From contig NZ_CP048106.1 in assembly GCF_010092985.1 (NCBI RefSeq), positions 2,666,001 through 2,730,000 on the forward strand: a stretch of 64,000 bases of DNA. Direction: 5' to 3'. How positions within the stretch are numbered: the stretch's first letter is position 1; each line of letters begins with the position of its first letter. Of the stretch, positions 1-7,283 are shown in pieces. Source of the DNA: Pontibacter pudoricolor. GTDB lineage: Bacteria > Bacteroidota > Bacteroidia > Cytophagales > Hymenobacteraceae. The notes beneath the pieces were generated by a model, which saw nothing but the letters and a program-made list of their open reading frames with translations, was not told where the DNA came from and ran no database searches. The position numbers and the translations under genes are program-made.

Positions 1-1
1 T

Positions 2-775
2 TTAACGGCAGTAAATTCGGCTGCGCAACAGCCTGAATTAAAGTATATCCGAACTATAGGTGTAGGCTCGTCCACTGCCATTTCCACGGACCGCAGTGGT
101 GCGGTGTACCTGTTAAATCCAAGGCGTAACATCGTGCAGCTTGACTCGCTGGGCCGGCTGGTTACGCTTTACTCCCCGACCGGCAATGCCAGGGTTACAA
201 CAATAGATGCCTGGAACCCGATGAAAGTGCTGGCCTTTTATGCCGACCGACAGGAACTGCTATTACTGGACAGGTTTTTGACGCCGATTACAAGTGTAGC
301 CTTAGCTGATTTTGAAATAAACAATACGGTAAAAGCTGCCGCGCTTGCCGCTGATGATGGGTTCTGGCTTTTTGATGAAACTGACTTCAAGCTCAGCAAA
401 CTTGATTTACGCCTGCGCAAAGCAACTATAGAAACTCCGCTGAACCTGGTGCTGGACCGAAATAAGTTTGATATACGCATGCTGCGCGAATACCAGAACC
501 AGGTGTATCTGCTGGACTATAACAGCGGGATCTATGTGTTCGATAACCTGGGCAACTATAAGCAGAAGCTACCGATAACAGGTGTATCTTATATTGGATT
601 CCTTAACAACGAACTATACTTTGTAAAAGAAGGCGACCTGCACTTTTATGACCTGTACAAGCACCAGCAACGAACTATAGCTTTCCCGGAAGACAAGAAC
701 TATACAACTGCACTTGCTACTAAAAACCGCTTATATCTGTTCTCAGGCAAAGCGGCTGATGTTTATAGTTGGTAA
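2..775 (+). CDS. Propeller-like exported protein, 5' end outside window
   Basis: The reading frame is open back to the window edge, so the true start is missing. A GTG at 104 is unlikely to be the start because coding-type sequence continues upstream. The first visible residues (LTAVNSAAQQ) look like the end of a signal peptide. The body is a series of short beta-strand pairs of the kind LYLFSG, YLLDYNSGIYVFDNLG and LHFYDLY, typical of six- to eight-bladed propellers, and no catalytic motif is seen. It is probably periplasmic. I do not recognise a named family, and no function is assigned. A copy of the AACTATAGTT decamer lies just after its stop, between it and the convergent acetyltransferase. 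Confidence 0.7.
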   Translation, partial: LTAVNSAAQQPELKYIRTIGVGSSTAISTDRSGAVYLLNPRRNIVQLDSLGRLVTLYSPTGNARVTTIDAWNPMKVLAFYADRQELLLLDRFLTPITSVALADFEINNTVKAAALAADDGFWLFDETDFKLSKLDLRLRKATIETPLNLVLDRNKFDIRMLREYQNQVYLLDYNSGIYVFDNLGNYKQKLPITGVSYIGFLNNELYFVKEGDLHFYDLYKHQQRTIAFPEDKNYTTALATKNRLYLFSGKAADVYSW

Positions 776-812
776 ATTACTGCTTCTGCTAAGAAGAGAA
801 CACAAACTATAG

Positions 813-1685
813 TTAGACTAACGGCATCAGCATCTCATACTGCCCCAGAAACCTGTTAAAATGCCGCCGCTTCAGAAAAGTCTTAAAATCAACCGCAGCA
901 GCATCAACATTTATCAGCAGCAGGGCTGGCGCGGCAGTTTGTTGCATTGCCTGTTTTAAAAGTGCTTTGCCAACTCCGTGCCCACGTTTACCGGGCATTA
1001 CGGCGAGCTGCAGGATGGTACCATTTTTTGGCAGAAACACAATATATCCTACCAGTTCCCGGCTTGTATCTCTAGCTTCCAGAATAACTTTTTCGTCGGG
1101 TGTATTTTTGATGGCAGCAGGAGTATTTTGCCAGGTTGGCTCTACATCCCAGAAATGTTGGTAAGTTTTCCAGTCGGGTTTGGTTACCGGCAAAATAGCT
1201 ACATCGTCTGGCTCATCGCCAGGTAGCAGTAATTCGTCTTTGGTCGCTCTGAAACAGTCAAGGGCGCGGGTAACGGTAAATCCTGTAGCTTGATAAGATC
1301 TTATAGCAGGTTCATTTTCCTGTATCACTTCTAGCAGGCACTGCTCTACTCCGCTTTCGCGCAGTTTGGGTAACAGATGCACATACATTTTTCGGGTTAG
1401 CTGGTGGCGCCTATGATCTGGCAACACGCCTGTGCCCGCATTATAAGCGGTTGGTTTGCCATTAAATTCGCCGAGGCCGGTAAGTATAAAGCCCACTATT
1501 TTGCTTCCTTCATAAGCTGCCACACAAAAAGCCGGATCTATACTTTCGCGTTTCAGTTTTGTTTTAAACTGTTCTTCTGTAAGCTGTATTGGCACAAAAT
1601 AATCTTTAAATGCCTCCAGAAACACCTGGTGAACTTCGGGCATATCATGCGCCGTCAGAAAAGAAAAAGTATAAGTAGATTCCAT
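813..1685 (-). CDS. Tandem GNAT-family N-acetyltransferase
   Basis: The 290-residue protein contains two GNAT folds. The C-terminal half (about residues 165-290) carries a clear acetyl-CoA pyrophosphate loop, MPGKRGHGVGKALL. The N-terminal half has the matching position (VLPDHRRHQLTRKMYVHLL) but lacks the Gly-x-Gly/Ala of a working loop, so it may be structural or bind a substrate. Members acetylate small molecules or protein amino groups in the cytoplasm; the substrate here cannot be predicted. The flippase gene on the same strand ends 38 bases upstream of the start, so the two may be co-transcribed, with this gene second. Confidence 0.85.
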   Translation of the reverse strand: MESTYTFSFLTAHDMPEVHQVFLEAFKDYFVPIQLTEEQFKTKLKRESIDPAFCVAAYEGSKIVGFILTGLGEFNGKPTAYNAGTGVLPDHRRHQLTRKMYVHLLPKLRESGVEQCLLEVIQENEPAIRSYQATGFTVTRALDCFRATKDELLLPGDEPDDVAILPVTKPDWKTYQHFWDVEPTWQNTPAAIKNTPDEKVILEARDTSRELVGYIVFLPKNGTILQLAVMPGKRGHGVGKALLKQAMQQTAAPALLLINVDAAAVDFKTFLKRRHFNRFLGQYEMLMPLV

Positions 1686-1723
1686 AGTTTTATAGATGTA
1701 AGAGCTGTCAGAACGCCAAAGGT

Positions 1724-3148
1724 TTATAATTGCAATTTCAGGTTTCTCCGGTAAAGGATAGCTGCAACTATAGCCCCAACGCCTGCTATAGCTGTAACTA
1801 TAACTTTAACCATAATGGCCATGGCAGCCAGTTCGTAAACTACGAACAGCAACAAAACGGTTAATGCCATCCACGCCATAGGGTAATACGGAACTAACGA
1901 AGAATCTTTATAAGCTCTTATGTAAAAGCCGGAATAGCCCATGTACATGAGTGCCGCAAAAGTGGTGTAAGCAGCTGCCTGGTATCCAAAGATCGGTACA
2001 AGTATAAAGTTGAGCAACACATTACCTACACCTGCTACTACCGAAAGCCGCCATAGTTTGTTGGTGTGCTCCCGGTAGGTGAGCGTATTCATAACGGCCA
2101 GGTACATCGGTCTGTAATTATACCCCATCAGAATAATGATCGCTAAGGGGTAAGCCTGCTGCAATGCTTCGTTTTTTATCAGAACTATAAATATCTCCCG
2201 CATCCAAAGGCTGCCTAAGGTGGTGGCAAATAAAAACAAGGCCAGTAACGCAAACGTAAGGTGCCGGACCTGCAATGCTGCTGCTCTATCTTTTTGCTGC
2301 GCCAGGTAGGTAAGGTAAAAAGGCGATGCCGCCTGCGTAACAGCCATGGAGGCCAGCAAAAAATAAGTACCAAAACTGGAGGCCACGTTGTATAAACCAA
2401 TCCGCTGCACAGGCACATGCAATATATTAAGCACCAGCTTATCCGACGTATCCAGCATAAAATTGGCCAGGTTATGGGGTATTACCGGCAGGGATATTCT
2501 CAATGAACTTTTAATCCGGCTCCATTTAAAATTAAAGATAGGCCAGAGCTTTTGCCGGATATATACATGGTAGCTGTTCAGCAGAAACCCCACACCCACC
2601 GATATGAAACCGGCATAAAACCACCCTCTGAACCCAAGCCCGAGGTAAGCTATGGTATAAATATTTAGGGCAACTCCAAGGGCTCCAACTATAAACGAGC
2701 GAAAGGCCAGCGGCAAAGGTTTCTGCGATAGCTGGAAGTATATGTTACTTTGCAGTTCGGTCATGGTAAACAACATGATCGGCAGCCCCGCCAGCAATGC
2801 AATCTCCAGCCGATGCGCAGCGCCCTCTTCCGGGACTAGAAAGTACAAGGCAACTATAACCAGCGACCCATAAACCAGCGACCATATCGTTACAAAGCCA
2901 TTTAGCTGACGCCATACCCAGGGGTAGCGTTGCGGCTGCCTGGCAAAGCTGTTCATCATTACCACCGACAGGCCCAGGGTAAGCAGCATTGTAAACACCG
3001 AAACGTATGCTGTAACTATACCGGCCACACCATAATCGGCGGGTGTAAGGTAGCGGGTAATGATCGGGAGGGCCAGCACGCCTGCCAACCGTGGAGCCTG
3101 GGCCGCTAAACCATAAATTACCGCATGTGACAGTAGTTTCCGAAGCAT
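1724..3148 (-). CDS. Polysaccharide flippase-like membrane protein (Wzx/MATE superfamily)
   Basis: This is a 474-residue, almost wholly hydrophobic protein with roughly 12-14 membrane segments. The N-terminus (YGLAAQAPRLAGVLALPIITRYLTPADYGV) is the characteristic opening of polysaccharide biosynthesis / Wzx-type exporters, which move lipid-linked sugar units across the inner membrane. The length matches the family. No glycosyltransferase or other capsule gene lies beside it, so it is an isolated copy whose substrate is unknown. It is followed on the same strand by the GNAT gene. Confidence 0.88.
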   Translation of the reverse strand: MLRKLLSHAVIYGLAAQAPRLAGVLALPIITRYLTPADYGVAGIVTAYVSVFTMLLTLGLSVVMMNSFARQPQRYPWVWRQLNGFVTIWSLVYGSLVIVALYFLVPEEGAAHRLEIALLAGLPIMLFTMTELQSNIYFQLSQKPLPLAFRSFIVGALGVALNIYTIAYLGLGFRGWFYAGFISVGVGFLLNSYHVYIRQKLWPIFNFKWSRIKSSLRISLPVIPHNLANFMLDTSDKLVLNILHVPVQRIGLYNVASSFGTYFLLASMAVTQAASPFYLTYLAQQKDRAAALQVRHLTFALLALFLFATTLGSLWMREIFIVLIKNEALQQAYPLAIIILMGYNYRPMYLAVMNTLTYREHTNKLWRLSVVAGVGNVLLNFILVPIFGYQAAAYTTFAALMYMGYSGFYIRAYKDSSLVPYYPMAWMALTVLLLFVVYELAAMAIMVKVIVTAIAGVGAIVAAILYRRNLKLQL

Positions 3149-3278
3149 TGCTTAAAATTATAGTTTAAATTCCAGCAACAAGCATGTAGCCTGTATTTTT
3201 GTAATCCGTATCAGGTTTATCGTCAGGCAGGTCCCGGCACTTTTCATGGACCGCTACAGCATTAGCACAAAAAATTAG

Positions 3279-3286
3279 TATATTTG
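3279..3286 (+). promoter_or_regulatory. Putative promoter -7 element for ricT-gldH
   Basis: TATATTTG matches the Bacteroidota -7 consensus TAnnTTTG. It lies about 55 bases before the ricT start in an AT-rich stretch. No convincing -33 TTTG is present at the usual spacing, so this is a weak call. Confidence 0.4.
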
Positions 3287-3340
3287 TTAATTACCAGAAT
3301 AGAAAACAAGGATTAACATAGCTATATAAGGAGATTAAAA

Positions 3341-4954
3341 GTGGGTTGTAATTCATGTTCCAGTGGCGGATGCGGCACCAAAAAAACCAGTGCAGATGGC
3401 ACAGAGGTTGTTGGCGGCTGCAAAAGCAACGGCGGCTGCAGCACAGGAGGCTGTAACCGTTTAAATGTGTTCGACTGGCTCAGCGATATGGAAATTCCCG
3501 TGTCGTTTGAGGAGTTTGACATTGTAGAAATAAGATTTAAAGGAGGCCGCAAGGACTTCTATCGTAATACCAACAGACTAGATTTAACAACCGGCGACGC
3601 CGTGGTTGTGGATGTGCCAAACGGCCATCACATTGGTTTTGTATCGCTTAAGGGCGAGCTCGTACGTCTGCAGATGCTGAAGAAAAAAGTTGACAACAAC
3701 GAAGAGATCCGCAGCATTTACCGCATTGCCACCGAGCAGGACATGGAGAAATTCAACGAAGTCCGTGACCTGGAAGGTGGTGCCATGTACCGCTCCCGCG
3801 AGATTATTCAGCAGCTGAGCCTGCGCATGAAACTGTCGGATGTGGAGTACCAGGCGGACAAAAGCAAGGCGACGTTCTACTACTCTGCCGATGACCGCGT
3901 TGACTTCAGGGACCTGATCAAAAAGCTGGCGGAAGAATTTAAAGTACGGATCGAGATGCGCCAGATCAGTCTTCGCCACGAAGCTGGCCGCTTAGGTGGT
4001 ATTGGCTCATGTGGTCGTGAACTATGCTGCTCTACCTGGCTCACCGATTTTAAAAGCGTATCTACTACAGCGGCGCGTTACCAGAACCTCTCGCTTAACC
4101 CAAGTAAACTTTCGGGGCAGTGTGGCCGCCTGAAATGCTGCCTGAACTACGAGCTGGAAACCTACATGGAAGCGCTGAAGGATATCCCTACTGTAAACCG
4201 CCCGCTGCAGACACAGAACGGCGACGCTTTTCTGCAGAAGACAGACATCTTTAAAAAGATGATGTGGTTCGGTTTTAAAGGCGATAATAACTGGTACCCG
4301 GTACCGGTACAACGTGTGCAGGAAATACTGGAACTGAACGCAAAAGGTATTGCCGTAGAATCACTGGCTGTAGTGGTTGAAGAAGAACCGAAGCAGAACG
4401 AGTTTGTGGCGCAGGTAGAAGGTAACCTGGAACGCCTTGACGATAAGTATAAGGCCAAAAAGAAAAAGAAGAAGAAAAAGAAAGGTGCTCTCGGAAGTGA
4501 TGCTGCACAGGCAGAAGCCGCTCCGATGCAGGGACCTGAGAGAAAGCCAAGATCGGAAATGGAGCCGCGCGAAGGTGAACAACGCCGCAACCGTGGGCCA
4601 CGCCCCGACAACAGGAACCGCAACCGCGAAGGTGCGCCTGAAAACCGTGAGCCGCGTGCCGAACGCGATAATCGTGAACCAAGAGCACCGCGCGAAGGCA
4701 ACCGCCCTGAACAGGCAAACCGCGATCGTGGAAACCGTGAGCGTGGTGAACGCAAAGAACGTGAAGGTATTCGTGGTGAACGTGAGAACAGGCCAAGACC
4801 AACCCGTGAGCCAAGAGCACCACGCGAAGGCGGTGACAGGCCTTCTCAGGCACAGCAGCCGGGGCAGGAAGGCCAGCATCCCAAAAAGCATCGTTCCAGA
4901 AAACCGTTCCGGGGAAAAAGACCGGATCAGAATAAACCAGACACCAATGTATAA
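3341..4954 (+). CDS. ricT: PSP1-domain protein RicT (YaaT-like)
   Basis: Start is a GTG with a strong AAGGAG-type ribosome site 7-12 bases upstream. The N-terminus is rich in Cys and Gly (GCNSCSSGGCG and further Cys-Gly clusters up to about residue 40). The PSP1 region follows, with the conserved cysteines in GGIGSCGRELCCSTW and GQCGRLKCCLNYE. In Bacillus the orthologue joins RicA and RicF in an Fe-S complex affecting RNA processing; the Bacteroidota role is less clear. After about residue 375 the protein turns into a poly-Lys run and then a long disordered tail dominated by Arg, Glu, Asn and Pro with repeated REPRAPRE-like units, absent from the Bacillus protein. The tail could bind RNA. It overlaps gldH by 8 bases, so the two are translationally coupled. 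Confidence 0.93.
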   Translation: MGCNSCSSGGCGTKKTSADGTEVVGGCKSNGGCSTGGCNRLNVFDWLSDMEIPVSFEEFDIVEIRFKGGRKDFYRNTNRLDLTTGDAVVVDVPNGHHIGFVSLKGELVRLQMLKKKVDNNEEIRSIYRIATEQDMEKFNEVRDLEGGAMYRSREIIQQLSLRMKLSDVEYQADKSKATFYYSADDRVDFRDLIKKLAEEFKVRIEMRQISLRHEAGRLGGIGSCGRELCCSTWLTDFKSVSTTAARYQNLSLNPSKLSGQCGRLKCCLNYELETYMEALKDIPTVNRPLQTQNGDAFLQKTDIFKKMMWFGFKGDNNWYPVPVQRVQEILELNAKGIAVESLAVVVEEEPKQNEFVAQVEGNLERLDDKYKAKKKKKKKKKGALGSDAAQAEAAPMQGPERKPRSEMEPREGEQRRNRGPRPDNRNRNREGAPENREPRAERDNREPRAPREGNRPEQANRDRGNRERGERKEREGIRGERENRPRPTREPRAPREGGDRPSQAQQPGQEGQHPKKHRSRKPFRGKRPDQNKPDTNV

Positions 4955-5417
4955 GACCCTTGTTTGCTGGGCAGCAGCTTTCTTATTACTGCTCTCCTCC
5001 TGCGACCAGGCACGTGTTTATGAACAAAACATAGACCTGCCGGAAAATAACTGGGCTATAGATAACGCGCCTGTTTTTGAATTTGAAGTAAAAGATACCA
5101 CCCAGAAGCATGATGTTTTCGTGAATCTGCGGTATGGCCTGGAATACGATTTTTATAACCTGTACCTGCAGCATGAGCTAACCGGGCCGGATGGAAAACA
5201 GCTATCCAAAAAACTGCACGAAATACTGCTGATGGATTCTAAAACAGGCAAGCCGCTTGGCAAGGGATCGTCAGACACGTTTGATCTGCAGCAGGTTATT
5301 CTGAGTAATGTTACCTTTCCGAAGGCCGGCATTTACAAGCTTAAATTAACGCAGTATATGCGCCGCGACCCGCTGCCGCACATACAGGCCGTAGGCATAA
5401 GAGTGGCAAAAAAATAA
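4947..5417 (+). CDS. gldH: Gliding motility lipoprotein GldH
   Basis: The 156-residue protein starts at the ATG inside the last codons of ricT. A long open frame upstream is only a shadow of the low-complexity ricT tail. The N-terminus MYKTLVCWAAAFLLLLSSC is a lipoprotein signal with lipobox LLSSC. The body (NNWAIDNAPVFEFEVKD, NLRYGLEYDFYNLYLQ) matches GldH, a lipoprotein needed for gliding and type IX secretion in Flavobacterium. The ricT-gldH pairing is a recurrent Bacteroidota arrangement. The two T9SS cargo proteins near 57-64 kb show that the secretion system is relevant in this organism. Confidence 0.93.
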   Translation: MYKTLVCWAAAFLLLLSSCDQARVYEQNIDLPENNWAIDNAPVFEFEVKDTTQKHDVFVNLRYGLEYDFYNLYLQHELTGPDGKQLSKKLHEILLMDSKTGKPLGKGSSDTFDLQQVILSNVTFPKAGIYKLKLTQYMRRDPLPHIQAVGIRVAKK

Positions 5418-5434
5418 AATAATTTTATCATATC

Positions 5435-5477
5435 AGAAAGTCCCCGGTGCAGCATTGGCCTGTAACGGGGACTTTCT
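5435..5477 (+). terminator. Rho-independent terminator after gldH
   Basis: A 12-base stem (AGAAAGTCCCCG with its complement) encloses a 19-base loop and is followed by a T-rich run. It lies 18 bases after the gldH stop and ends the ricT-gldH transcript. Confidence 0.88.
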
Positions 5478-5569
5478 TTTTATCACTTAATCAAAAAAAA
5501 ACCTGCTGCGTAGTATACCACACTAAACTATAGTTTACCATTAAAAGCATAAATAACCTACGCAGCACC

Positions 5570-6658
5570 ATGGAGCTTACCCTTATCATACTTGGATTTA
5601 CGTTTACTTTATTTTCTTTTCTGCCTTTCCTGAAGGTGCCGTGGTGGTGGGTAAGAATACTGGACTTTCCGAGGCTGCATATAGCCGTAATATTAGCGGT
5701 TATAGTTGCAGCCTATAGTTTACAATACGCCACCTGGACTACCTCCGAGATCGTGATGATTGCGCTTTGGGTGATAGCCATCCTGAACCAGGTTAGGTAC
5801 ATTTACTATTTTACACCGCTGGCCCGAGTAGAAGCGCTCCGCTCAGAAAAACCAAAACCTGCCAATGCCTTTACCATGATGATCGCCAACGTGCGCATGG
5901 TAAACAAAAAGCACCAGGACTTTCTGAAACTGGTACTCCATGAGCACCCGGACATTCTAGTAATGAACGAACCCGATGAAGCCTGGCATGAAAGCGTTCG
6001 CAAAGAGCTTGATAAGCGCTACCCGTATAGTATAAAAAAGCCGCTTGATAACACGTATGGCATGATGCTGTTTAGCAGGCTGAAACTTTCGAACAGCGAA
6101 GTACGCTTTTTAGTGGAAGACGAGATTCCCTCTTTTTACACAGTAGTTGAATTAGAGAGCGGTGAAAAATTTGATCTGTATACGGTGCACCCACAGCCGC
6201 CGCGCCTGATGAAGGATACCGAAACCCGCGAAGCAGAACTGTTGCTGGTTGCTAAAATGGTAAAGAAAACCAAAGTGCCATCGGTAGTTGCCGGCGACCT
6301 GAATGATGTGGCCTGGTCGAGTACCACGAAGTTGTTTAAGCAGATAAGCGGCCTGCTGGACCCACGTGTTGGCCGTGGGTTTTTTAATACCTACAACGCA
6401 CACATTCCAATGTTTCGCTATCCCCTCGATCATGTTTTTTACGACCCTGCTTTCAGGTTGCTGCGCCTGCGCCGTATGGATAAATTTGGCTCCGATCACT
6501 TCCCGATAAGCATAACCCTGAACTATGAGCCTGAGCGCGAAGAAGAGCAGGATGTGCCGGTAGCTAAACCAGAGGACCACCAGGAAGCAAACGAGCTGAT
6601 TCAGGAAGGGCTGGAGAAGGGCGAAGAAAAGAACCGCGAAAAAATGAAAGGCAAATAA
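5570..6658 (+). CDS. Membrane-anchored endonuclease/exonuclease/phosphatase family protein
   Basis: The 362-residue protein has hydrophobic segments over residues 1-25, about 33-50 and about 55-75, then an EEP domain. Motifs include the early NVRM, VMNEPDEAWHE (metal-binding Glu region), VVAGDLNDVAWS (the conserved GDxN) and FGSDHFPISITL (the catalytic Asp-His pair near the C-terminus of the fold). The last 40 residues are acidic and charged. Proteins of this layout hydrolyse phosphodiesters, and the substrate is unknown; the active domain probably faces the periplasm or the membrane surface. A full AACTATAGTT motif sits 35 bases upstream of the start. Confidence 0.85.
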   Translation: MELTLIILGFTFTLFSFLPFLKVPWWWVRILDFPRLHIAVILAVIVAAYSLQYATWTTSEIVMIALWVIAILNQVRYIYYFTPLARVEALRSEKPKPANAFTMMIANVRMVNKKHQDFLKLVLHEHPDILVMNEPDEAWHESVRKELDKRYPYSIKKPLDNTYGMMLFSRLKLSNSEVRFLVEDEIPSFYTVVELESGEKFDLYTVHPQPPRLMKDTETREAELLLVAKMVKKTKVPSVVAGDLNDVAWSSTTKLFKQISGLLDPRVGRGFFNTYNAHIPMFRYPLDHVFYDPAFRLLRLRRMDKFGSDHFPISITLNYEPEREEEQDVPVAKPEDHQEANELIQEGLEKGEEKNREKMKGK

Positions 6659-6684
6659 AAAACCCGCTCAGTTACCTGAGCGGG
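6655..6684 (-). terminator. Terminator for the cold-shock gene (possibly bidirectional)
   Basis: A perfect 9-base stem (CCCGCTCAG with CTGAGCGGG) encloses the loop TTAC at 6663-6684. Read on the minus strand it is followed by a T run, which fits a terminator for the csp gene. It directly follows the stop of the convergent EEP gene and could serve both. Confidence 0.8.
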
Positions 6685-6728
6685 CTAAAATAGATGAATG
6701 AGCCCGAAGGCTAATTATATTTTATAAC

Positions 6729-6920
6729 TTAGATTCTCTCTACGTTAATAGCATTCAATCCTTTTTTTCCGTCTTTAACTTCATAAGACACACGGTCGTT
6801 CTCACGGATCTCGTGAGTAAGGCCTGTCTGATGAACGAAGATTTCCTGATTTGTATCGTCAGCGATGATGAATCCGAAACCTTTTGATACGTTAAAGAAT
6901 TTTACTTTACCTGTTTGCAT
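6729..6920 (-). CDS. cspA: Cold-shock domain protein (CspA family)
   Basis: The 63-residue protein begins at the ATG giving MQTGKVKFFNVSKGFGFI. The frame extends 12 codons further upstream, but those residues are not part of the family. Both RNA-binding motifs are present: KGFGFI (RNP1) and IFVHQTGL (RNP2-like, usually VFVH). Members bind single-stranded RNA and DNA and melt structures at low temperature or under stress. It is transcribed away from the Gly/Ser/Tyr-rich protein gene, sharing a 363-base upstream region with it. Confidence 0.95.
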   Translation of the reverse strand: MQTGKVKFFNVSKGFGFIIADDTNQEIFVHQTGLTHEIRENDRVSYEVKDGKKGLNAINVERI

Positions 6921-7283
6921 GATAATGAATTTAATTAATTGGCGTAAAGGTAACAAACACCAACAAATACACGCGATATTCCATTAATTTATTTTTAAAA
7001 TATTTTCGAAAAAATTTTTGTACCTACCCTTCCCTATCTCCGGCCAACACCTGGCAGCATCTGTTTAAAAGCCTATTTCAAACGCTTCTATTGCCATATA
7101 GCAATAACCATGTTACACTAAGCTCGTATAGCTAAAACGTTCTGTTACACTAAAATGAGCACTCCAAAACACTGCTTACAAAGTGAATCAGAAATCAAAG
7201 CCGATGCCGGAAAAGCAACACTGTTCCAGCATCTGCTTAAAACGTTCCTATTTTTAACTATATAAATCCAGGAGATTTTAACT
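6921..7283. promoter_or_regulatory. Shared upstream region of cspA and the Gly/Ser/Tyr-rich gene, with duplicated motifs
   Basis: This 363-base gap holds two kinds of duplication. A 16-base block reading CAGCATCTGYTTAAAA occurs at 7055-7070 and again at 7227-7242. GTTACACTAA occurs at 7112-7121 and again at 7144-7153. The part next to cspA is very AT-rich and would form the long leader typical of cold-shock mRNAs. A GGAG ribosome site lies about 12 bases before the 7284 start. The duplicated blocks could be operators or leader elements. Confidence 0.5.

Noticed and set aside
4162-4891. Several long minus-strand frames opposite the ricT tail
   Set aside because: They are shadows of the Arg/Glu/Lys repeat coding of ricT and have no independent start, domain or spacing.
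4437-4946. Upstream extension of the gldH frame
   Set aside because: It only exists because the overlapping ricT tail has low complexity; gldH starts at the lipoprotein signal.
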